22,417 nt of DNA from DAOTXL01 sp034434895 (GTDB lineage: Bacteria; Chloroflexota; Anaerolineae; JAAYZQ01): NCBI GenBank assembly GCA_034434895.1, contig DAOTYI010000283.1, forward strand, positions 1 through 22,417, written 5' to 3'. A model generated the notes under the pieces. It saw nothing but the letters and a program-made list of their open reading frames with translations. It ran no database searches and was not told the DNA's origin. Within the stretch, counting starts at the first letter, position 1. The number at the start of each line of letters is the position of its first letter. This document shows positions 1 through 6,274 of this stretch, piece after piece. The translations under genes were made by a program, and so were the position numbers.

Positions 1-74
1 GGGGTAGGGGTGAGGTCAAATCTAAGCCCGTCGAGCTAATTTTTGGCCGCAGACCCGTGTGGAGCGACGCCTGT

Positions 75-848
75 ATGAACGGGATAGAGGCCCTGTTGAC
101 GGTCCGGCAGTTGCAGGAGCTTTTGCAGGTAGACCGTATCACCATCTACCGCATGTTGGCCGATGGTCGGCTGCGGGGGTTCAAGGTGGGCGGCCAGTGG
201 CGTTTCCCGCGTCAGGCCATCGAGGAGTGGCTGCAACAGCAGCAGGCCAGCCTGGAAGCAGCCGAACCGCCCGGAGCTCCCACAGGCAAAGCCCCGCCGT
301 CCCCCTCGCCAGACGCCCTGCCCCTATCCTGCCTGCAAGCCATTCAGGAGATCTTTGCCCAGGCGTTGGGGGTCGCTGCCCTCATCACGGCCCCGGACGG
401 CACCCCTCTCACCCCTATTGCCAATTCCTGCCGCTTCTGCAGCCTGATCCTCGACACGCGGGCCGGACGGGAACGGTGCCTCCACTCCTGGCGGGCAGCC
501 CTGGCAGAAGCGGGGGACATGGCCACCTGCCATGCCGGCCTGCGCTACCTGTGGGAGCGGATCGAGATCGAGGGCCGGTTTGTCGCCGCCGTCTATGCCG
601 GCCAGTTCCTCGACCGCCCTGCCGATGAGGGCGGGGAGCCGGATCTGGCCGCAGTGACGACGGCCACCGGCCTGCCGGTCCAGGAACTCCAGGCAGCCCT
701 TTCCCTGGTCCCGGTCCTGGATCGGGAACAACAACGGCATCTCTCCCGCCTGTTACAGCGTGTCGCCGCCACCTTCGCCGAGATAGGCGCTGAACGGCTC
801 AACCTGATAGGTCGCCTGCGGCGCATTGCCGAGATCACGTCGGTTTGA
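75..848 (+). CDS. HTH (excisionase/MerR-type) plus PocR sensor-domain regulator
   Basis: Predicted transcriptional regulator of 257 aa. Residues about 7-52 form an excisionase-family winged HTH (LLTVRQLQELLQ, then DRITIYRML and the wing GFKVGGQWRF). After a Pro/Ala-rich linker (about 55-85), residues about 85-245 match a PocR ligand-binding domain. Its four cysteines are Cys119 and Cys122 (CRFC), Cys135 and Cys152, a spacing typical of PocR sensors that may hold a metal or small ligand. PocR is named for control of propanediol utilisation, but the domain is widespread with varied ligands. I chose the ATG at 75 because GGAG at 61-64 sits at good spacing; a GTG at 57 is possible. The gene lies 48 bp upstream of, and in the same direction as, the DsrE2-TusA-DsrMK cassette, so it probably regulates that cassette. 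The domain call is strong; the ligand is unknown. Confidence 0.85.
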   Translation: MNGIEALLTVRQLQELLQVDRITIYRMLADGRLRGFKVGGQWRFPRQAIEEWLQQQQASLEAAEPPGAPTGKAPPSPSPDALPLSCLQAIQEIFAQALGVAALITAPDGTPLTPIANSCRFCSLILDTRAGRERCLHSWRAALAEAGDMATCHAGLRYLWERIEIEGRFVAAVYAGQFLDRPADEGGEPDLAAVTTATGLPVQELQAALSLVPVLDREQQRHLSRLLQRVAATFAEIGAERLNLIGRLRRIAEITSV

Positions 849-875
849 TTCTATCTTTTCAACGCGAATTCTATC
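848..875 (+). promoter_or_regulatory. Paired 8-bp direct repeats upstream of dsrE2-like gene (possible operator)
   Basis: ATTCTATC occurs twice, at 848-855 and 868-875, exactly 20 bp apart (about two helical turns). The pair lies in an A/T-rich gap between the regulator stop and the SD of the next gene. TTGATT at 845-850 could be a weak -35, but no convincing -10 follows. The spacing suits a dimeric regulator, possibly the upstream HTH-PocR protein. This is an inference from position only. Confidence 0.3.
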
Positions 876-896
876 ACTAGAAAGGAGAAAAACGAG

Positions 897-1382
897 ATGA
901 GCGAGCATGAACATGAAGCCCAGAAAGCGTCCATCGTCGTCTTTAGCGGCGACATGGACAAGGTGATGGCCGCCTTCATCATCGCCACCACCGCCGCCGC
1001 CAGCGGCATCGAGACCACCATGTTCTTCACCTTCTGGGGCCTCCAGGCGCTGAAGAAGAAGGTGCCCACCGGCCGGACCCTCTTTGAACGCATGTTGAGC
1101 CTGTTCCTCCGGGACATCAACGGCATCGGCCCCAGCAAACTGAACATGGGGGGGATGGGCCGCTGGATGTTCAAGAAGATGATGAAGCAGCACCAGGTCG
1201 CCACCCTGCCCGAACTGCGCCAGATGGCGGTGGACCTGGGGGTCCAATTCCTGGCCTGCCAGATGAGCATGGAGGTCATGGGCATCCGCCGGGAGGACCT
1301 GATTGACGAGGTCACCGACGTGGTGGGCGCGGCGACCTACATTGCCGAAGCGAACCAATCCCACATCACGCTGTTTGTCTGA
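897..1382 (+). CDS. DsrE2-type (DsrE/DsrF/DrsH-like) sulfur-carrier protein
   Basis: A 161-aa protein of the DsrE/DsrF/DrsH superfamily, which carries sulfane sulfur on a conserved cysteine. The N-terminal strand (SIVVFSGDMDKVMAAFIIA) and the FFTFWGLQAL segment are typical of the DsrE2 branch. The block LACQMSMEVMGI contains the single candidate active cysteine, Cys121. A basic, Met-rich stretch (about residues 75-100) lies between them. The SD AAAGGAG (881-887) precedes the ATG. DsrE2 genes commonly sit next to tusA in sulfur-oxidiser and sulfur-trafficking clusters, and tusA follows here after 89 bp. It probably exchanges sulfur with TusA in the cytoplasm. The family call is firm; the direction of sulfur flow cannot be read from sequence. 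Confidence 0.88.
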   Translation: MSEHEHEAQKASIVVFSGDMDKVMAAFIIATTAAASGIETTMFFTFWGLQALKKKVPTGRTLFERMLSLFLRDINGIGPSKLNMGGMGRWMFKKMMKQHQVATLPELRQMAVDLGVQFLACQMSMEVMGIRREDLIDEVTDVVGAATYIAEANQSHITLFV

Positions 1383-1444
1383 CCGCAGAGGTCACAGAGG
1401 TCGCAGAGAAAGGATACCTCTGCGCTCCCGGTGCTCTCGGCGGT
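1382..1444. repeat. Imperfect inverted repeat of the CTCTGCG...GCGGT family (copy A)
   Basis: Two 27-bp arms (1382-1408 and 1418-1444) are inverted around a 9-bp spacer, with 20 of 27 positions paired. The left arm begins inside the TGA stop of the dsrE2-like gene. The right arm ends 27 bp before the tusA start and is followed by an A-rich stretch and the tusA SD. Related single arms occur at 3843-3868 and about 11884-11904 (reverse). The arms could fold into a hairpin in the dsrE2-tusA transcript. Confidence 0.75.
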
Positions 1445-1471
1445 AAAAATAAAAAAACGAGGAGGCATAAA

Positions 1472-1711
1472 ATGGCAGAATACACCCCCGACAAGACGCT
1501 GGACGCCCGTGGGCTGAAGTGCCCCATGCCGGTGGTCAAGACCAGCCAGGAGATCAAGAGCATCGCCGTGGGTGGCGTGCTGGAATTGCTGGCCACCGAT
1601 CCCGGCTCCGTGGCCGACATCCAGGCCTGGTGCAAGAGCACCGGCAACGAACTGCTGGGCATGGAGAAGGGCGAGGGCGTCTTCAAGTTCTACATCCGCC
1701 GCGTCAAGTAG
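1472..1711 (+). CDS. tusA: TusA-family sulfurtransferase
   Basis: A 79-aa protein of the TusA/SirA/YedF family, small cytoplasmic carriers of persulfide sulfur. The diagnostic motif LDARGLKCPMPVVK is complete, with the sulfur-accepting Cys17 in the CPMP box. The second half (GGVLELLATDPGSVADI, then a C-terminal FKFYIRR strand) matches the family two-layer fold, and the length is normal. A strong SD (GAGGAGG, 1460-1466) precedes the ATG. It lies between the DsrE2-type gene and the DsrM/DsrK-like pair, the position expected of a shuttle delivering sulfur between those proteins. The TAG stop is part of a GTAGGACAACTGC repeat unit, so the repeat touches the end of the coding sequence. Confidence 0.95.
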   Translation: MAEYTPDKTLDARGLKCPMPVVKTSQEIKSIAVGGVLELLATDPGSVADIQAWCKSTGNELLGMEKGEGVFKFYIRRVK

Positions 1712-1753
1712 GACAACTGCTCATAGTAGGACAACTGCGAGCAGTTGTCCTAC
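1708..1753. repeat. GTAGGACAACTGC repeat: one direct unit plus a perfect palindrome
   Basis: GTAGGACAACTGC occurs at 1708-1720 (providing the tusA stop) and at 1726-1738. An exact inverted copy, GCAGTTGTCCTAC, follows at 1741-1753, separated by GA. The second and third units form a perfect 13-bp-arm palindrome that can fold into a hairpin with a CGAG tetraloop. It ends three bases before the SD (GGAGG, 1756-1760) of the dsrM-like gene. A second copy with a compensatory change lies at 12000-12027. Possible roles are mRNA stabilisation, processing, or modulation of dsrM-like translation; it may equally be a REP-like element. Confidence 0.85.
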
Positions 1754-1765
1754 ATGGAGGTGTCT

Positions 1766-2467
1766 ATGGCAACCCTGGCCTTTCTGTTCTACTACATCAC
1801 CCCCTACATCGCCCTCGCCGTCTTTCTCGGCGGGCTGGCGTACCGGCTCTACCGGTGGTGGCGGGCCAGACCTGTGGCCGGCCATCTGGCCCTGTATCCC
1901 CGCCCCCACCGCCGGTGGGGGCCCTTTCTGGAGATGCTCATCGAGACGGTCACCCTGAAGATGGTGTTCAACGCGATCACAATCAGTGGCTCTGCCCTGC
2001 CGATCACGGCGGGCCTGGCCCTGCATGGCGCCCTTTTCCTGGCGCTGGTCCACCATCTGCCCGTCTTTGTCCATCTCCCCGCCCTGCGAGGTGCGGCGAT
2101 CTGGGCCGCGTTTGGCACCCTGATGGGGTTGGCGTTCGGCGCCCTCCTCCTCTACGCCCTGGCCCATCGCCTGGAGGGCCGCCGCAAGCACCTGTCGGTG
2201 CCTCAGGATTACCTGGCCCTTCTGTTGCTGATCGGGATCGCGGTGACCGGCCTCCACCTCCACTTCATCCCCACGCTGGACGCGCAGGAGTTGCCCCGCT
2301 TTTTCCTGGGATTGGCTACCTTCAACTGGCAGCCTGTCCCCCAAAGTGCCGGCCTGTCCTTCATCTGGCACTTTGCCTTCGTCCAACTCCTGATGGTCTA
2401 CTTCCCCTTCAGCAAATTCAGCCATATGGTCGGCTACCCGCTGGCCAAGATGGTGGCCTACAGTTAG
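1766..2467 (+). CDS. DsrM/NarI-like membrane quinone-interacting subunit
   Basis: Polytopic membrane protein of 233 aa, best matched to the DsrM / nitrate reductase gamma (NarI) family of di-heme cytochrome b quinone subunits. I see about five or six hydrophobic segments: residues 2-22 (ATLAFLFYYITPYIALAVFL), about 70-95, 110-135, 150-170 and 195-215. Candidate heme-ligand histidines cluster in LHGALFLALVHHLPVFVH, TGLHLHF and FIWHFAFVQ. The C-terminal PFSKFSHM is characteristic of NarI/DsrM. The ATG at 1766 is preferred over TTG 1745 because GGAGG (1756-1760) precedes it and the longer form would include the palindrome. The DsrK-like gene starts 9 bp downstream, the usual membrane-plus-iron-sulfur pairing. 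It should accept or donate electrons at the (mena)quinone pool. Confidence 0.82.
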   Translation: MATLAFLFYYITPYIALAVFLGGLAYRLYRWWRARPVAGHLALYPRPHRRWGPFLEMLIETVTLKMVFNAITISGSALPITAGLALHGALFLALVHHLPVFVHLPALRGAAIWAAFGTLMGLAFGALLLYALAHRLEGRRKHLSVPQDYLALLLLIGIAVTGLHLHFIPTLDAQELPRFFLGLATFNWQPVPQSAGLSFIWHFAFVQLLMVYFPFSKFSHMVGYPLAKMVAYS

Positions 2468-2476
2468 GAGGGTGCC

Positions 2477-3715
2477 ATGTTGGAGACCTTTACAGAAGTC
2501 ATGCGCCAGCGCATCAGCCGCCCGCTCCAATACTTTATGGACATCTGCATTCGCTGCGGGCTGTGTGCGGATGCCTGCCACTTCTACGCCTATTCCCGCG
2601 ACCTGGCTCACATCCCCGCCTATCGGGCGCTGCTGGTCAAGAAACTGCTTCAGTCCAAAGGCAATCCTCTGCTGGACTGGTATCGGGAAACCCATCGGCC
2701 GGACGAGCGGACGGTGGAGGAACTGCGAAAAGCGCTCTGGGATTGTACCGGCTGCCGGCGTTGCACGCTGGTTTGCCCCTTCCACCTGGACACCGGCCTC
2801 CTGGTCAGCACGGCCCGCTACGCTCTCCTGCAAGAGGGACTGGGCATGGAGATGGTGGCTGAAATCGGCAACGCCGAGGTCAGCAAGGGGGAGATCATTG
2901 ACGCCCTCAAAGAGTTCTACATAGACCAGTTCCGCGAACTGGAAGGGCGGATTCGGGAGGAGTGGGGCGTGCCCGACCTGCGCATCCCGGTGGACGAGCG
3001 GGCGCGCGTCCTGTACGTGCCGGTGGTCGGCGAGCACGCCATCGTCCCCATGGCCAAGATCTTCCACGCGGCGAAGGAAAGTTGGACGCTGAGCATGTTC
3101 ACCGCCACCAACCACTCCTTCTTTGTCGGCGACACGGAGAAGGCGAAGCAGGCCGCCCACTGGATCGTCCAGGAGGCCCGCCGCTTGGGCGTGCAGGCCA
3201 TCGCCTACGCCGAATGTGGCCACGCCACCCGAACGCTGTTCCAGTTCTGGGACCACTGGTTTGGGGACGAAATCGCCGGCATCCAGCGCATGAGCGTGGT
3301 GCAACTGATCGCCTCCTATCTCCAGGAAGGGCGCATCCGGGTCCGGCCGGGGATGTTCGACGCTCCCCTGACCTATCACGACCCCTGTAACCTGGGCCGC
3401 AACGTCGGCGTCTTCGAAGAGCCGCGCCTGCTCATCCGCGCCGTCGCCACCGACTTTCGGGAACTCACCCCCAACCGGGAACTGAACTGGTGCTGCGGCG
3501 GGGGCGGCGGGCTGATCGCCGAGCCGGAGATGAAAGAGGCCCGCATGAAGGGGGGCCGCAAGAAAGTGGAGCAGATCCAGCGCACCGGCGCCCAATGGGT
3601 CATCACCGGCTGCGAGAACTGCAAGACGCAACTTGCGGACCTGAACGAGCACTACAATCTGGGCGTAGAGGTCAGAGGGGTGTGGGACCTGGTCGCCGAG
3701 GCGCTGGTGGTATAA
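2477..3715 (+). CDS. DsrK/HdrD-like iron-sulfur protein (CCG domain)
   Basis: A 412-aa relative of HdrD and DsrK, catalytic subunits that reduce disulfides or trisulfides. Two [4Fe-4S] ferredoxin motifs lie near the N-terminus: CIRCGLCADAC (Cys24, 27, 30, 34) and CTGCRRCTLVCP (Cys90, 93, 96, 100). A C-terminal CCG motif, expected to bind the noncubane cluster, is complete: Cys304, Cys339-Cys340, Cys379 and Cys382. The middle region (about 170-265), where a first CCG domain would lie, keeps only isolated cysteines such as that in YAECGHATR, so that half looks degenerate. SD AGGAGGG precedes the ATG. Paired with the dsrM-like gene, it probably couples the quinone pool to a thiol/disulfide or persulfide substrate at the membrane. 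DsrC, the usual DsrK partner, is not in the window. Confidence 0.88.
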   Translation: MLETFTEVMRQRISRPLQYFMDICIRCGLCADACHFYAYSRDLAHIPAYRALLVKKLLQSKGNPLLDWYRETHRPDERTVEELRKALWDCTGCRRCTLVCPFHLDTGLLVSTARYALLQEGLGMEMVAEIGNAEVSKGEIIDALKEFYIDQFRELEGRIREEWGVPDLRIPVDERARVLYVPVVGEHAIVPMAKIFHAAKESWTLSMFTATNHSFFVGDTEKAKQAAHWIVQEARRLGVQAIAYAECGHATRTLFQFWDHWFGDEIAGIQRMSVVQLIASYLQEGRIRVRPGMFDAPLTYHDPCNLGRNVGVFEEPRLLIRAVATDFRELTPNRELNWCCGGGGGLIAEPEMKEARMKGGRKKVEQIQRTGAQWVITGCENCKTQLADLNEHYNLGVEVRGVWDLVAEALVV

Positions 3716-3729
3716 GGTGACTGTCACCT
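3715..3729. repeat. Short palindrome AGGTGACTGTCACCT after the dsrK-like stop
   Basis: Arms of 7 bp (3715-3721 and 3723-3729) surround a single T, directly overlapping the last base of the TAA stop. There is no T-tract, so it is not an intrinsic terminator. A second, imperfect inverted repeat follows (GGAGT...CTTCAG at about 3756-3772 against CTGAAG...ACTCC at about 3786-3802), making this 196-bp gap a mosaic of palindromes. Confidence 0.55.
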
Positions 3730-3791
3730 GAACAGGAGACAATGGAGGTCAGGCTGGAGTCTGGGCTTCAGCCGGCCTTTTCCGCCTGAAG

Positions 3792-3879
3792 GCTCCACTC
3801 CCATTTGCTTCCCTGAGGCTCATGGAGGCTTCGAGGAAGGATCTCTGCGCCCTCTGTGTCTCTGCGGTAAACAAATACG
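3792..3879 (+). repeat. Leader repeat, copy B (about 88 bp)
   Basis: The segment from GCTCCACTCCCATTTGCTTC through AAATACG matches the reverse complement of 11872-11955. The first 49 bp (3792-3840) differ at only a handful of positions. The match then continues through a CTCTGCG...CTCTGCGGT arm (3843-3868) to AAATACG. The element ends about 30 bp before the start of the flavoprotein gene and has the same polarity relative to it as the other copy has to its own downstream gene. Confidence 0.85.
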
Positions 3880-3911
3880 GCGGGCGCTATCGAACCGGAA
3901 GGAGAATCGCG

Positions 3912-4895
3912 ATGGACCTGAAACTGAGCCTGTTTCCAGAAGGGGAAAGCCAGGCTGCCCCCTATGATGTGATCATCATCGGCGGGGGGCCGGCCGGCGC
4001 CTCAGCAGCCATCTATACTGCCCGCGCGGCGCTGAACACCCTGGTGGTGGACAAGGGCCTCACCTCGGGAGCGCTGGGGATGACCGGCAAGATCGTCAAC
4101 TACCCCGGTGTGCCTGAAGAGATCAGCGGTGGCGAGCTGGTAGCCCGCATCCGCGCCCAGGCCGAGGGCTTTGGCGCCCGCTTTGTGCAGGACAAGGTGC
4201 TGACCACCCGCCTGCACGGGGAGATCAAGGAGATCCACGGGGGCAAAGGGGTGTACCGCAGCCGGGCCGTGATCGTCGCCACCGGCTCTATGGGACGGCC
4301 CCAGGCCATCCCTGGCGAGGAACGGCTCGTGGGGCGGGGTGTTTCCTACTGCGCCACCTGTGACGGCGCCTTTTTCCGGGACCGGGAAGTGGCCGTGGCC
4401 GGCGGCAACGATGAAGCGCTGGAAGAGGCCCTGTTCCTCACCCGCTTCGCCCGCCGGGTCCATCTGCTGGTGCCCACATCGGAGCCGAAGGCTTCGCCGC
4501 GAGTGGTGGCCGAGATCGGCCACCACCCCCAGGTGGAGATCTACCTGGCCACCCGGCTGCGAGAGGTGGTGGGGGAACAGCAGGTGGAGGGGGTGGTGGT
4601 GGCTCCGGCCAAAGGCGAGGCGCAGAGGATCCCGGTCGCCGGCGTCTTTATCTACCTGCAAGGGGGCAGGCCGATCACCGATTTCCTGGAGGACCAATTC
4701 CCGGCCATGGAGACAGGGTGTCTGATGGTGGATGAGGCGATGCAGACCAGCATCCCCGGCGTCTTTGCCGCAGGCGATGTGCTGTGTCATCACCTCAAGC
4801 AGGCGGTCATTGCTGCTGCCGAGGGGGCCAGAGCCGCGATGGCGGTGGAGCGATACCTGTCAGGCCGGGACCGGTTGCGGCCCGATTGGTCGTAG
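3912..4895 (+). CDS. Thioredoxin-reductase-like FAD protein with altered pyridine-nucleotide site
   Basis: A 327-aa flavoprotein of the low-molecular-weight thioredoxin reductase family. The FAD Rossmann motif VIIIGGGPAGASAA is at about residues 20-33, the redox pair CATC at Cys147/Cys150, and the C-terminal FAD motif PGVFAAGDV at about 281-289. The second nucleotide fold begins AVAGGNDEALEEA (161-173). Where NADPH-using enzymes have HRRxxxR, this protein has VPTSEPKAS (187-195), with no arginine pair. It may therefore use NADH, ferredoxin or another donor. The ATG at 3912 is preceded by AAGGAG (3899-3904); the upstream TTG/ATG extension runs into the repeat and is rejected. It is the last gene of the sulfur cassette and ends at the terminator. 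It may reduce a thioredoxin-like protein or TusA/DsrE-bound persulfide. Confidence 0.88.
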   Translation: MDLKLSLFPEGESQAAPYDVIIIGGGPAGASAAIYTARAALNTLVVDKGLTSGALGMTGKIVNYPGVPEEISGGELVARIRAQAEGFGARFVQDKVLTTRLHGEIKEIHGGKGVYRSRAVIVATGSMGRPQAIPGEERLVGRGVSYCATCDGAFFRDREVAVAGGNDEALEEALFLTRFARRVHLLVPTSEPKASPRVVAEIGHHPQVEIYLATRLREVVGEQQVEGVVVAPAKGEAQRIPVAGVFIYLQGGRPITDFLEDQFPAMETGCLMVDEAMQTSIPGVFAAGDVLCHHLKQAVIAAAEGARAAMAVERYLSGRDRLRPDWS

Positions 4896-4907
4896 CGGGC
4901 TTCCCCA

Positions 4908-4942
4908 GGGCCGGGCGGTTCGGAACTGCCTGGCCCTTTTTT
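4908..4942 (+). terminator. Strong intrinsic terminator of the sulfur cassette
   Basis: A 13-bp stem (4908-4920 with 4924-4936) closes a 3-nt CGG loop and is followed by six Ts (4937-4942). Two of the pairs are G-U only when read on the + strand, and the T-tract is on the + side, so the terminator acts on the flavoprotein-ending operon. Confidence 0.92.
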
Positions 4943-5063
4943 CGGATCGGCTCCAGCCGGATCGGATCACCCCGGCGCCCCCGCCAGCAGCCGACAGAAC
5001 CCGCCTACGGCAGGCAACAGCAAACGGCCGCGGAAGTTGCAGGTGTGGGCGATACTGATTCAC
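4943..5063. other. Convergent intergenic remainder
   Basis: This is the gap between the + strand terminator and the stop of the - strand YibE/F gene. An imperfect hairpin lies at about 4945-4965 (GATC/AGCC arms with one bulge), but no U-tract follows on either strand. I see no gene or convincing - strand terminator. Confidence 0.5.
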
Positions 5064-6248
5064 TCATCCCATCCTGTCCTCTTCAAGTTTCTGGTCTATC
5101 CGCTTCGGATCGGAGGGCTTGCGCCGGGCAACCAGGGCGGCGATCAGGGTCGTCAACGGCACACCGGCCAGCAGCCCCAGGCTGCCGACGAGGGTGCGCA
5201 CGATCTCTTCGGCCATGATCTCACGGTTGAGGGTTGTGCTCAGCGGTTCGCTGTAGACCGAAAACAGGAGCAGGAGCGGCAAGGCCACGCCGGCATAGGC
5301 CAGCAGCAAGGTGTTGACCATAGCCGCAATATGGTCGCGCCCGATGACCATGCCATGCCGGAACAGAGCCCGCCAGCCCAGGCCGGGATTGGCTTTGTGC
5401 AACTCAAAAATGGCCGACGACTGGTTGATGGCCACATCATCCAATGCGCCCAATGTGCCGATGAGAATCCCGGCCAACAGCAACCCCTGCAAGTCCAGGT
5501 GCACCCCGGCTACCTGCAGGAACCCCGCCTCTTCGGCCCCAAAGCCCGACAGCCGCGTCCGGTCCACGAACCAGGCCGCCAGCAGGCCGGTCAGGATCAG
5601 ACTGAGGAACAATCCGACCACGGCCACGTGCGTTTTGGCCCGCCAGCCGTAGACCAGGTACAGGCTGATGCCCATCATCACCACCGCGCCCAGGATGGCA
5701 ACCAGGACCGGATTCCAGCCGGCCAGGATGCGGGGCACGATCCAGACGACGATGACCAGCAGGCTGATTCCCATACCGCTCAGGGAGCGCACCCCCTGCC
5801 AGCCGCTCAACAAGAGCGTCACAACCACAAACAGCAGCGTCAGCCACAACAAAGGCCCGGTCCGCACATAATCGGTGACGAAGAACAGTTCCTCGCCGTC
5901 TGGAGTGCGGCTGTGTTCCACCAGCACCCGGTCGCCGGCGCGGAACATCCGGCTCTGGTTGGTCAGGCCCACCAGCCCATGCTCGACCTCCACTTCCTGC
6001 CCGGCCAACGCTCCATCGCCAAGGCGCAGGCGGAGACGTTGATAGGGTTGCTCAAATTCGCCCTGGCGGATCATCCCCTCCTCCATCACCTCCATCACCC
6101 GGGCGTGGAGCATCTCGCTCTGGCCGGCAGCCAGTTCACCACCCGGCGCGGGCGGTGCCTGACGCGCAACGATGGCCGCCAGGAGGGCAACAATAGCCAC
6201 AACGACAAGCCCACCGGCGATCCACTCGCCTCGATGGGAACGAGTCAC
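5064..6248 (-). CDS. YibE/F family integral membrane protein
   Basis: A 394-aa YibE/F-family protein of unknown biochemical role. After a short basic N-terminus, one membrane anchor (about residues 10-30, IAGGLVVVAIVALLAAIVA) leads to an extracytoplasmic soluble domain (about 35-130, including EVEVEHGLVGLTNQSRMFRAGDRVLVE). At least six hydrophobic segments follow. Conserved-looking loops include GALDDVAINQSSAIFELHKANP and FRHGMVIGRDHIAAMVNTLLLAYAG, which are hallmarks of the family. I chose GTG 6248 because a GGGAGAGG stretch lies about 8 bases upstream; GTG 6257 overlaps it too closely. The gene begins 26 bp after the upstream metallo-beta-lactamase-fold gene and is last in the operon. Transport has been proposed for the family, but no substrate can be read here. 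Confidence 0.88.
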   Translation of the reverse strand: MTRSHRGEWIAGGLVVVAIVALLAAIVARQAPPAPGGELAAGQSEMLHARVMEVMEEGMIRQGEFEQPYQRLRLRLGDGALAGQEVEVEHGLVGLTNQSRMFRAGDRVLVEHSRTPDGEELFFVTDYVRTGPLLWLTLLFVVVTLLLSGWQGVRSLSGMGISLLVIVVWIVPRILAGWNPVLVAILGAVVMMGISLYLVYGWRAKTHVAVVGLFLSLILTGLLAAWFVDRTRLSGFGAEEAGFLQVAGVHLDLQGLLLAGILIGTLGALDDVAINQSSAIFELHKANPGLGWRALFRHGMVIGRDHIAAMVNTLLLAYAGVALPLLLLFSVYSEPLSTTLNREIMAEEIVRTLVGSLGLLAGVPLTTLIAALVARRKPSDPKRIDQKLEEDRMG

Positions 6249-6274
6249 GGTTCTCACCCTCTCCCGATTGGGTC

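Noticed and set aside
1708..1753. GTAGGACAACTGC units as a CRISPR array
   Set aside because: Only three short units occur with no regular unique spacers, and one is inverted. No cas genes are present.
1721..3742. A 673-codon open frame on the - strand
   Set aside because: It is antisense to the DsrM- and DsrK-like genes, which have clear motifs and SD sites. Its His/Gln/Gly-rich composition is typical of a high-G+C shadow frame.
3822..3911. A 30-codon N-terminal extension of the flavoprotein
   Set aside because: It is encoded mostly by the dispersed leader repeat. The ATG at 3912 has a good SD and fits the family N-terminus.
4945..4965. A - strand terminator for the YibE/F operon
   Set aside because: The hairpin has a bulge and is not followed by a U-tract on the - strand; it is followed by A residues instead.
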